Assembly: GCA_014706295.1 (NCBI GenBank)
Contig: JACSVZ010000039.1
Span: 2,604,001-2,668,000, forward strand
Reading direction: 5' to 3'
From: Lycocorax pyrrhopterus obiensis
Taxonomy: Eukaryota > Chordata > Aves > Passeriformes > Paradisaeidae
Length of the DNA stretch: 64,000 nucleotides
Part shown: piece by piece, positions 13,583 to 24,863 of the stretch
Layout of the letters: the number at the start of each line of letters is the position of its first letter
Numbering within the stretch: the stretch's first letter is position 1
The notes under the pieces: generated by a model
Told to the model about the DNA's origin: nothing
The model's input: only the letters and a program-made list of their open reading frames with translations
Databases searched by the model: none
Program-made: the position numbers and the translations under genes

Positions 13583-13600
13583 CACACACACACACACACA
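13583..13600. repeat. (CA)n microsatellite
   Basis: Nine uninterrupted CA units, which create false Thr/His open frames on the plus strand and Val/Cys ones on the minus strand. Confidence 0.95.
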
Positions 13601-15596
13601 TTCCTTTTTCAACTGAATAGGAAATCAAATCTTATAAATAATAGCTACCTTGCAGCAGTTCCATACACACCACTTCCATTTTTAAATAACATCAAACCCA
13701 TGCAGTATGCTAAAAGGAAGAATTATCTACAAAAAGTCAAATTCAGCCCTTTTTGACCATTTCTTCAAGTGAAAAAAGTGAGACAGTAATGAACTTTACT
13801 GGCTTTGAACACAGAAGTAACCTAGAATTTCAGATCTACTCATTCCATAAAAATATGGAACCTACACTTTTCAAAAACATCTTCCTTTTTATTTTTGATC
13901 TTCTATTTTGAGTTTTCATAAACAAATAACTATCTGTGTCATGCTCGCCTTACTTACCAATCATGCGAGTCATAGGAAAAAACCTGAACAACCTATGGAA
14001 GCTACACATTTATTTCTATATTTCTTATACTTCCTTTAAAATACATATTCTGCATCAACAGCACACCTTCAGTTCCTGAAGATCTGTCCCAGAAGTTCAT
14101 ACTTGGCACCACTTTTGGAGGCCCATAAATCTCCACATCAGTTCTAAAACCTCAGAGCTTGGTTATTAGAACCAATTTTCACTTAATAAATTTTAAAGAA
14201 GTACCCAGTTTATATTATGTTGTCATAACAGAAATTTTCTTTAATTCTCAATAGTGGAGACATTAGTAAGTTGCACAACACATTAATATGAAATAGATAT
14301 TGTTAGGTTTCTCCTCTCATCTTGTATAATATAGGAAGGAAGGAAGGGAAGTGGGTCCGTGATTTAGCATATGAGTATTTAGTCTACAACATCATTTGGA
14401 AAATCTATCAAGTCTCATTTGTACATAGTTCTAAAAAAATGTGTTAATTTAATTCACTGACTTCTGACAAAATTCAAAAGTAGTGACCAACAAAAAATGA
14501 CATGTTTTATTTGCTCTGATTATGCCACACATAATACTCTTAGCCTGAGTCACAACAACACAAAGTAAATATAATTCTGAACTGTTTTACTATAATGAAT
14601 AATGTATCATCTTATTTTTCGTATTTCATTTGCTCTTTGAGTTTCATTACACCTTTAGAAGTTCAATTCCTTGCAAAATTCCTATTGCTTTGAAATTTAC
14701 ATCAAGCAAAATATGGAGATCTATAGTAGCTTTCTATGAAGAACATGAAAATCTGAGCTTTAAATAGATGATACTGAGAAATATTTGGAAGTCACAGCTC
14801 AGATTTTAAGTTATTTACTAAGTTCACTGACAAGAGTGAGTCAGGGCTTCTGCAAGGCAAGTCATCCTATGTCAGGTGCCTTCCCTTTGGGCTAATAGTC
14901 CTTGTTCCCAGTGAGAGCTGGACTACTGAGGAAGATGGAGCAAAGATTTGGTCTGTCACAGCAATTCCTATTTCAATGAGACCTAGGAGCTAGAAAGGAA
15001 CACCAGATCAAACCACAAAAACCATTCTGTAAAATACTTAATGTAAATATATATAGGAAGTGGACTAAAACGTCAACCTAGAAATCCTTTCTACAATACA
15101 CCACCACTTTTTATTAATTACAGAGCACGCCACTGATTCTGACATATCTAAAACAGCATCTTATTGTATACAACTATCTATATTCTAGTCTCATACTTAG
15201 TCACAGTGCATTCTTGAGAAACACAATATTAATTGCAGTTCTGGGCTTCAAACAGACCTGTTTCATTTATCATTTCGTACAACTGCATGATTATTATTAT
15301 TACATTATCTAGCTTAAAATTCATGAGTAGTGTAGAAAAGTATAGCAATCTTTTTGTTAAAGCTGACCAAGCTTTACATTGTGAAAGAATCAATTCTACT
15401 GCTCATCTGGCAATAAAAGAAAACCAGGGAAAAGGGGTGAAATATTTGGTGATATAAATAAACAATATTGTTACTTACCTTAGTTTAGATACCCTGACTA
15501 TGTGAGAGAAATGCTGAAATATGAGTGCATTCTATGCTAGGCTGAAGCTTTTACTCTTTGTTTTCCTTCTTTTAGTAAGAAAGAACCCTTGAGGTC

Positions 15597-15660
15597 AGGT
15601 CCTGCTCCCACTGAAGACAAAAGCAAAAGTCTTCACTGCAGTTCAGGAGCAGGACAGGGA
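15597..15660. repeat. Self-complementary ancient amniote repeat
   Basis: The outer arms gtcctgctcc (15599-15608) and ggagcaggac (15646-15655) pair perfectly. The inner arms tgaagac (15612-15618) and gtcttca (15629-15635) also pair. The text matches a repeat common in reptile and bird DNA ('cctgctccca...tgaag', mirrored) that I cannot name with certainty. Confidence 0.5.
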
Positions 15661-16374
15661 CTTTAAAACATTCTTCTTCCCTTTTGTATCTTTCTGTATG
15701 AGCTTTTGTTCCTGGAGGCTATGCTGATGTGAAGCTTTTAAGATTTCTGAAGTTGAAATAGAGAGTTGGAAGGCTTATGTTCCTAATGAACCATCATGCT
15801 GACATCTAATTTATCTGAAATCACTGACCCCAATTTGCCAGTGTTACTTAAAAAAAATAAAGTATTGGATTTACTCTCAGCTAAGAAAATGAAGGTAGTT
15901 TTTAAAAACATATTTTATGCCACTACAGGTACAACCTTTTATCCCAGTTGCATAACTGCCATTCATTTGCTCAGATTTCAGTTCCCACATTCATACTCAA
16001 CTCTTCTGCTAAAAGAAATTTCCTATGCATAAATAGCTGGTCTTAGCCAAACCATTATCCACTGCTGATACCTACATATATCTCTTTGCATTTCCTGGCC
16101 TACCTGTGAGCAAGGCTTCTAAGAGACAACACTTTTCATTGATCAGGACAGAAAGTAACTACGGCACATATTCTAAAAGGCATTTGCATATTGTTTCTTG
16201 CAAATGTTTAATAATCAAAGAAAATTAATATCTCAGATATGTATTTACAGCTGGAAAATCTCCTCTCTTGAGCGGTCTATATTCATATACATGTAACACA
16301 GGTGCCACAGATGAAATAATGGTAAACCACGTTTGGTGAGGGCCCTGTTTCCAAAGAGTGTGTGTCTCACTCAC

Positions 16375-16607
16375 CTGTTTGGCTAAGTTGAGATGTGCTT
16401 CTGCTCCTTCGAGACACTATGGCAACCACTTTGGCACTAAAGCTGGAGCGCCTTTTCTTCCCACCTGTTCCAACCATGCCGACAGCCGTGTCCGACTGAC
16501 TCCCATCAATGTGCTCCAGCTTATACATCTCTCCGCTCACACTTGTGCTCTTAGTGATTCTCCCTGAAGTCCCCATCCGTCTGCCTTGCATTTTAGGAGT
16601 AAATGTA
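16375..16607 (-). CDS. RIMS1: RIMS1 exon E, pre-C2B basic linker (233 bp)
   Basis: The acceptor is ttgtaactgtag and the donor CCAAACAG|gtgagt. The first base completes the Ser split from exon D; 77 codons follow and one G is carried on, presumably into a Glu codon of the next exon. The peptide includes TFTPKMQGRRMGTSGRITKS, SGEMYKLEHIDGSQSDTAVG, and GGKKRRSSFSAKVVAIVSRR followed by SRSTSQLSQT. This block identifies RIM1: RIM2 has a clearly different version of this region in my recall. RRSSFS is a basophilic-kinase-like site (inferred). The intron separating it from exon D is 19 kb, the longest complete intron here. In full-length RIM1 the C2B domain follows shortly after, but no such exon occurs in the remaining 16.4 kb. 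Confidence 0.94.
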
Positions 16608-18437
16608 CTACAGTTACAAAGTAAAAACAAACATGTTAATTTGTCTGTGCAGCAGCATTTCCAAAAGCCTTTTTTTTTTTAATCAGCAAATTAAAGTCTT
16701 GATACATTTCCATTTATTTGGTTCACAAGTAAAAGCTTAATTTGATGCTCCTCACAGTACATATTTCCAGTACTATTGTTTGTTCTCCACTTCTTTGAAG
16801 GAAATAAATAAAATGAACACTTTCCCATGTTTTTCAGAGCGACAGAAAGAGAGACATTTAAAAGTTATGCAAAGCCTTCCTGTCTATATCCCCACAATAC
16901 AGAAACAAATAAAACAGCAATTTTACAACCAAAGAAAATTAACACAGGCCAGTAGTTTAACATATGAATCTTATCAGTACTGTTCACCAAAGCCTTAAGA
17001 CCTAATAGAAATGAAGATACCATCATCTAAATTTTCATACTTTTCACAGAGATAATGTAATATGTAGTATATTTTAGGTCTTCACTCTCACTTCATTAAA
17101 GGTAAGGGCAATAATCACAGCATGAGGGCAAAATAATTCTGAGGCAAAATCCCTAATAACTCACTAGAACTTCATTGATTGACAGAAAAATGAACAGCTC
17201 TGTCAGTTCTGTTCGAGTTCCTTTAGCTATTGCGTTGTATTTGAATGTTTCCATACAGACCCTTTTTCTGCCCCTGCCCATAGAGGCAGGATAAAGTGTT
17301 CACACACACGGTCTAGAGAACAGTCTCAAATACACACAGGACACACTAATACACAGTCCTAAGTCTGCTATGACCAAGCAATGCCCTAGCCCTAATGGCA
17401 ATATAAAGTTAGTTGTCACTCTGTAGAGACACAGAAATTTAAGTTGCAGCTGGACTCACTTCAGATGCAGTTGTTAAATCAGCCAGGCATGTAGGAAACT
17501 CCTTGATCTTGTATTGCTGATTAGTAGACCAACATGCTAATTTTAGGAATTTTTTTTTCAGTAATTCTTTATTTTGAAGTCAAATTTATTTGTTAACCAA
17601 CAGTCCTTCTGTCCCTCCCAGCAAGTTCGCTTCCCAGCAGATGCAATGGCCTGCTCCTGTCCCTCATTCACATCCACCCCTCACTCCCTCTCCCCCAGCC
17701 AAAATTAGGAAGAGTGGGGTTAGAGGCTTCTTTATGTCATGCCAAATTTCAGACAGATAGAAAATCAGGCCAGGGAGAAATAAAGGGGTCAATTGGAAAA
17801 GAGATGATATCCTGTCACTTCTATGGATCTGGGCCCTGCTGGAGTTCGAATCACTCCTGTCCCAACAGATCCAGCAAAGTATAAAAAAGTGTATCCCTAA
17901 ACTATAATTAAAACAGTGCATCCCTGTTTTACTGGCAGTTACCAAGAGTTACTAACGTGTGACCATAGGTAAGAGCACGTAGAAGTAGACAGTATTCTTT
18001 AAAAATGAAGCTGGAAAAGTAAAGTCTTTGAATAGACAACACTTAATAGAAAGATCACTATCAACCTCTGCATAGGCTTTTAACTACTCTCAGCACTTAG
18101 GATCTGCTCCTGTTAAGCTCAGATAAAAAAAACAGCTGCCACCATCAAACAGAACAAGCTGCTTGATGCACTAAAGTATTCAAGAACACATTTTAGTGGA
18201 CTACCCAAGGTACACTGAGCTTAAAGCAGGTTCTGTCGTGTTCCCTCCTGTCCCAGAGAAACTGCACTGACTGGCTTTTGGGTTTGCAAGGCAAAAATAT
18301 AAGACGCATGTATTTTGATGTTTCCCTATAGAATTCCTTTGTATTTTATCACCACTCTCCCCCAGCACACACTCTCTCACATAAATGTGAGAACACACAG
18401 CGATATATTCAATCATTCTAGGAAGAATTTTAGCTGG

Positions 18438-18477
18438 GGAAAAAAAAAACCAAAAACCCAACCAACTCAAAAAATAC
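18438..18477. repeat. A/C-rich low-complexity tract
   Basis: A10 followed by ccaaaaacccaaccaac and A6. Confidence 0.85.
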
Positions 18478-21400
18478 CATCTTCTGCATATATATACACA
18501 AATATCAAAGACAAGGCCTCTAGGGTGATAGAAGGCAACACTGTCCACTGGTTTCTTCTCTGCAGCAAGAGACACTTCACCAATTCAAGGAGAGGGCAGA
18601 ACCACACAAGCCTCATTATGAGGGATCCTACTTCCTACTTTGAGTAGATGTGGACAACTCCTTTCCACATGGATAATTTCTTTCTAACAGCACTTGGAAT
18701 TGGATTTCAGTGACTGCTTCTACGTTGCCAACAATGGCCCCTACACAAAGCTTTCTGTAGTTATTTTGTTGCCATTTTGAGCCGTGGAGCGGTCAATTCT
18801 GTCAATTCTTGAGTTTATGCATTGATACGTCAGTAAGAGAGAGGAAAGAAACAGAAAATACTTCTTTTGAGAGCACCTGTTGACATTTGAACTATATTAA
18901 CATGTGCTTTGCTGACATACTAGTCTATAAACCTATAATTTCTAGCACTAAAGTTCAATGGACTATAAAATCTGCCATGCAATTAAAGAATTATTTACCA
19001 TATTATTGAATTTGCTCTACTGAATTTCAGGTGTTTATGAATATAATGAATACTAAAATCATTATGTTTTTATGCCAGTCTTCACTTTTTTTTTTTACGA
19101 TTTATCTAAAATGCTCTAATCTCACTTTATTTAATATGTATTTAGGAGGCACTGATGTCCATCAGCTGAGAAATAAGAAAAGATAGTATTGTAACTTCTG
19201 GAAAAAAAAAACTTGTTGTATTAATTCGCTAATTCAGGGAATATGGAAACTTTATGAATAATAGAAAAACTGCTTTTTTCAAAGACTCGTAGAAATTTCA
19301 TTTTTGATTCTTTGCAACAGGTAGAGGGAACTAGAAGATTTATCTTAATTTAAAAAAACCCAGAGAAATTTAGAATTCAAATTAATCTTATATTTGTTTT
19401 TACCTTGCAAATATGAAGTCCTACTTTCCTAGGAAATATATTCCAGTGTACTAGTACAAAATAGCTATTAATTTGCTAGAAATGGGCATAATGGGATAGG
19501 ACCAAAGATACTACAGCTGTCCAATACTTCCTCTTGTCATAAAAAGCAAACAGATTAAGTTTCCTTTGCGTTCATCTAATCCCTGTGCTAGTTTAATATT
19601 TTTCATTAACTGAAACAGTCTCAAAAGAATGGGCATTTGAAATTCAGCATTCTTATACCATCTAATTGAGTACCCTTAGAAGACAATGCTTTTCCACTAC
19701 ATTACTGGTTATCACTTGACGAAAAAGCTCCTAGCTCACACTCTTGCTTTCTTCACTACTTTTACAGTTTAATTTATGAAGCACAAAGAAGAAAAGGACC
19801 TGCATGAATATATCCCTTTGCACTTAACTGTTCTATAATAACATAACTAAATTTTTATTTCTTTCTCTGGACTTGCTGGGATTATGAACACATTCATTTA
19901 AATGCAGATGCAAGTTTTTGCAGGCTTGTGGCTAAAATTGGTAAATTATTAAATTATATCTAGTTCTCATAACACAATAAATAAATATAGTTTTCTGTAG
20001 CAGGACAATGAAGAGTAACGTATTTATCAGTATAGTCCATTTAGTCATAAATTAACTAATTCACTAAATTTTTATTTACAATTATTTTATGATCTTTAGC
20101 AATTCTTCTGATGAATAGTTCAGCAAAAGTTTTATGTTATTTCTAAGAATTTCTAATTACAGCCACAGCAACATAATTGATGTGCATATTAAGAATGGCT
20201 ACAGACAATCTATATGGGCCTATGTATTACTTCACAGATACTCAGCATGTAAAAAGAGTCACTGGATTTTTAACTTAATTTTTTTAAATTTACATTAACC
20301 TATAAAGAAAACCTCCCTTTGACCCCAGCAAGAGCAGAGGAGCCTCCCCAGCTCTGGAGTCAGACACTACCCTGAGGTTCCTGCATCAGTGGGGAAGACA
20401 CTGCTCTCTCTAACAAGAGAAAAATGCTTGTATTTCCTGCCAAAACTTATGCAGCTGAGATAGATCCCATCTAAAGTGGCATCTGAACTGCACAAGGCAA
20501 AATCAAGACTGTATTTAAATGTGAGCCATCAGAGTTTTGAAAGAAAGCAACATATTCCATTTTGCAAGCTGCCCCTACCTGAAAGTTGTATCAGTGGGAA
20601 GAAAGAATGAGCTATTAAGACAAAAAACTTAATCAAAAATTATTCTGAATTACAAGATAGCATAAAAATTAACCCTGAAACAAATTCTATAAGATGAGCA
20701 TGCTACAAGGGCATTGTGGATTATACTTGCTTATATTAACTGAAACAAACTGAACTGAAACAAAGCCAAGTACCTGTATAAAATCATTATATATCTCTCT
20801 GTGTACAGATAACTAATATATATGTATTCAAGATCCATAAAGGCATACTGGATAAATCACTTGAGTTGAGAAAATCGGCACATAGATATACACTCAGTAT
20901 CTCTCAGTAATTACATAAAATACCTGCACATTCCATCTGAAAAAGAAAGATAGTAAGACAGTGGTAAGAAAGCTAGAAAAACACTTGCTCATAAACTCAC
21001 CTATGTAATATCTGGAAGTATATCCTTTCACAGAGAAAATCTGAAATGATTAGCCATTGCTAAAATTACAGCAATTCCTTCATTCTCTTAGAATTACTGA
21101 TGATGTATAAAGAAATACTTTAGGTGTTTATTTTTACGATCCCTCATTTTCACTCCACCCATTTTTCCAGTAATGCAAGCCATGAGTAAATAAATGATGC
21201 CCTGTACTCCTTGCTGTGTAGATGATGTTGTAAGTTCTTTGCAGACAGTTGCAGCAACTTGAATCTTTCAGCAGAATCCCTGGCCCCCACCAGCACAAGC
21301 TACTGCCCTTCCCCTCTCTCCTGCTGAATGCAGCATCACGTACTAATTCATAGCTCCTATGGCACCCTTTTGCAATGAGGTAGCTCATGAATACTAATAA

Positions 21401-21984
21401 TCTCCTAAACACATAATAGTTCTGGACCAAAGGGAAGATATTTTTATAATGAGAAACATTACATTTCTAAAAATAAGTGTCTTGTTATTAGTATTATATG
21501 ATATATAATCAATAAATACAAACAATTACTGATCTACAAATTTCTCTGTCATTCTAAGAAAATATATTTATATTTACGTATGATATATATTTGCTACAAG
21601 ATAAATTACTGTGCAATTTTTAATAAATATTTATAAATATTCATTAGCATTTAATAAATTAATTGAAACATGGGGCTTTACAAACCAAAGGACAAACATA
21701 TATCCTATATTATAATTCTCTCTAGTTAGTCAAATGAATTTTTTAGACCATCATTAAATAATAATTTCGTACAGTCTGTACCAACTGGAACTACATATTG
21801 ATTTAACATGCACATTAATCATATATTAGATCTATGAAATAGCTGTTAGAATCACAAAAAAACCCTGGCTTCTGCTGTCAAGTCCCTATATTAGAGTCCT
21901 ACTGGTGTACTAAGATATTTGAAGATCAGTAATTTGTAGGTTGTATCTGTTGTTGAAATATCTGTTCCTCTATTGTATGGAATT

Positions 21985-22080
21985 GCCCCTCAGTGACACA
22001 AATGCTCCCCCTGGGATGACACCCCAGCCCCGCTGAGTTCAACGTGCAAACTCTCACCGAGGTAAGGGCTGGGGAAGATT
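21985..22080 (+). repeat. Possible ancient repeat fragment, GC-richer patch
   Basis: 'cccagccccgctgagttcaa' and 'ctctcaccgaggtaagg' resemble old amniote interspersed repeats that carry sense-of-host 'TTCAATG' blocks. It stands out as GC-richer than its flanks. The pseudo-donor GAG|gtaagg is on the strand opposite to RIMS1, so it is not one of its exons. Confidence 0.3.
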
Positions 22081-24851
22081 GCGCTACAGAAGCCTCCTCT
22101 GGGAGCTTAACTGGTTAAAATCCTGCTTTGGAAGATCAGGAAATTTCCATATTGGATATATCATAATCTGGGTTGTGAAAATGCTTTTCTCAGGAGCACA
22201 CTGACCACTGAATTGTGCAAGTTCCACAGCTCTGACTGATTTCTAGTTTTTAAACTTGTAAAACTAGCATTTCTCCATGAAACGAAAGAATAACAATTCA
22301 GAAAGTAAGTCTGACCATTGCAAAGGATAAGCAGATTTTAACTATTTTCCAAGGAAAAGATAAGCAGATTTTTATTATTTGCCATGAACATTTCAAGTTA
22401 ATTTATATTCTCAGAAACAAGCAGAGCAATTGTCTCTGTATGTGGGAGCCCGTGTGTCTGCCTGCACATACCCAAGGCACCATCAGCCCAGAGCCAGCTA
22501 ATGACATGAATCATAAAATGAAACCAACACAAAAGCAGCCACCCCAGGGGCACTGTTCAGGGTTAACTATTGCTATTAATGCTGATGTGGAAAGGCTAAT
22601 GTGAATCAAAAGCCAAACAGCTCACATGACCCAAACTTGACTGCATATAGTCACATACATATTCTGTTAACGTGTACCAAACACAGAAAGGATGTAAATG
22701 TTAAATCTGTGTCAAGAAAATAGATATTGAGGGTGGGGGTGTGTGTATGACAAATACAAAAATGTGTAGCTCAAACTGAAGGAAACTTTCTTCAGTATCA
22801 AGAAAGCTGAATTCATCAGTTTTTCTTTCTTTGTATGATATTCAGGAGTAACAGTATTTTCCCTGTTACATCATGTTACTTTTTTCGCTCTAAAGCATGA
22901 GGTACTGAAGTACCTGTGGTCTCGCCGCTCTTCATTAAAAAAATCCTACATCATTGATATGAAATAGATTGCTTGCTGTTCCTTTACAAAAGTAAATAAT
23001 AGCAACAGGCAATAGCAACAAAATAGGAAATGCAGGAGGAGAATCTGAAAAGCTAAATGGGACAGTGCAAGGTCAGGATTAAAAGAAAAAAAAAAGCAGA
23101 TAAAATTTTTAAAAATATAGTAAACTGAGATGAAGATAAAGCAAGTGAGAGGTACTCCGAGGTCTGAGCCATGGCTGAAACTATTTTCCTACATTTCTTT
23201 AATCTAAAAATAACAAGTACTGCCTGTTTAAAATATTAGCATAATGTTCTTAAACTAAAAGTTTATGGATTACATTTCATCTTTATCAACTGCAGTAATT
23301 AAATGAAAAACCAATTAAAATAATTTTTCAGTCTTTTTAAATTGTTAAGAAAGACTGCTGGTGATGTGACAGTTTCTTTGAAAGCAGAAACATAATTGGA
23401 TAATTAAAAATGCAGAAGCAATGCTCCATAGTACATTTTTCATGTACAGATGTTCTGAAGGGATTAAAGACTCCATCTCCTTCTCTCTCTGACAGACACA
23501 TAAAGCAGTTTATAATGATGGATTTTCAAAAATCATTATCTTTAGATAATGAATAATTAGAACATTAATTACTCTGGCTTAACCTTGGTGTTGTACATAA
23601 ATGACCTCAGAACCAGAAGTTTCCATCTGTAATATACTCTTTGCGAGTAAAGAGGATACATTATATTTTTTAAGCAGCTTATCTAAAATGTTTTCATGTA
23701 TCTCGACTTCATGGTAATAACTTGGAGGCTACTGCCCCCTATTTCCCCCTGCAAAAAGCAAAAGTTGTGACTCAGGTTACATCAGAATGCCTGTCCTTGC
23801 CCCAGGACAGATCAGCTGAGCAGCAATATTAACTAATCGCAGTACATGCTCAATATGTTTCTCTCTTTAATGAAACTGGGAAGCACACAGTTAAGGAAAG
23901 TTTTTTGGTGTTCAGTTTTTAGCTGCAGTGATTTGTATTATCAGAAACAAAGTAGGATTGGCAATTTACTTCAAGTATTGCACTGGATGCTTGCACTGTG
24001 GAGATTTTAGATGCAAAATGCCTTGCCTGTTACCTATAACTGTTCTGATTGTCAAACATGAAAAATTTAGGTAGAAATTTTCCATGCCTGGTTTCTGCCC
24101 ATAGTTGAATTTCTTCTTTTATCTGTTCTAAGTTCCACCTGATATACCACAGCAGATTGCCTGGCCCTTTTGAAAGAAATAAAAAGAAAAAAAATAAAAC
24201 CGGCAACAATAAAAAAATTATAAATTCACTTCACTTTGAGAAGTGGCTAGTGCCTGACTGAAAGATTCCAATGAGGTGATCCTTCTATTTGGCACAAACA
24301 GAGTACCTGTCAATTCTTTTGAGTACCGGTCAATTTGGTAAAACAACTGCTTTAAGTCATACCTCTCACGTTAAGAGATTTCAAAGAGATCAACTGTTAA
24401 GATACCAGGAAACTTTCTTGTTGCAAAGTGACACTGCACTCATTCATGGGCCCTATTGCTAAATAGATTGTACATTTCCTGAATATTACTATTTTGCCTC
24501 CAGGTCAGAGGCAGAAAGTCAGTATTTCCCAGGAATTGCACCTCTTGCCATTCTGCATTTGGGAGAAATTAGCTAGACTGTCCAGGATGAGGGAGGCTGC
24601 AAGTTTGTTGGCCATCAGGCATGACTCAACACAAAGTCACCTGACTGGAGTACAGAAAGAGTATAATGGACAATAATCCCTGGAAGAAAAGAGTTAATGG
24701 TGATACTGAAGTAGAAAGAGAGTAAGAAAACTGAGTAATAAATTCTATTTATCGCTCTTTCTGAAAACAAAACAGTTCCCAAAAATTCCTGAAACTAATG
24801 AAAAAAGTCTTTTCAATGTCCCATCAAAAGTATTTATTATATTATGACCCA

Positions 24852-24863
24852 CCCCCCCCCCCC
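24852..24863. repeat. C12 homopolymer
   Basis: Twelve consecutive C, preceded by 'gaccca'. The length is prone to sequencing error. Confidence 0.9.

Larger units (their letters stand above)
1..16374 (-). other. RIMS1 intron 3' of exon E (partial)
   Basis: The exon expected next in RIM1, leading into C2B, was searched for by eye and not found, so this intron exceeds 16.3 kb. It contains a MIR-like SINE near 345-510, a CR1 tail at 1157-1485, a 9-bp tandem repeat at 3002, a (TTA)n tract near 7.4 kb, a CR1 fragment at 10.2 kb, a solo LTR at 10655-10970, a T/G tract at 11.4 kb, a (CA)n tract at 13.6 kb and a self-complementary old repeat at 15.6 kb. Confidence 0.75.

Noticed and set aside
1..16374. 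Search for RIM1 C2B exons
   Set aside because: No minus-strand frame shows the expected C2B or pre-C2B peptides; the exons must lie outside the window.
18201..18575. 124-codon minus-strand open frame
   Set aside because: No domain, overlapping frames open on the other strand, and no splice boundaries.
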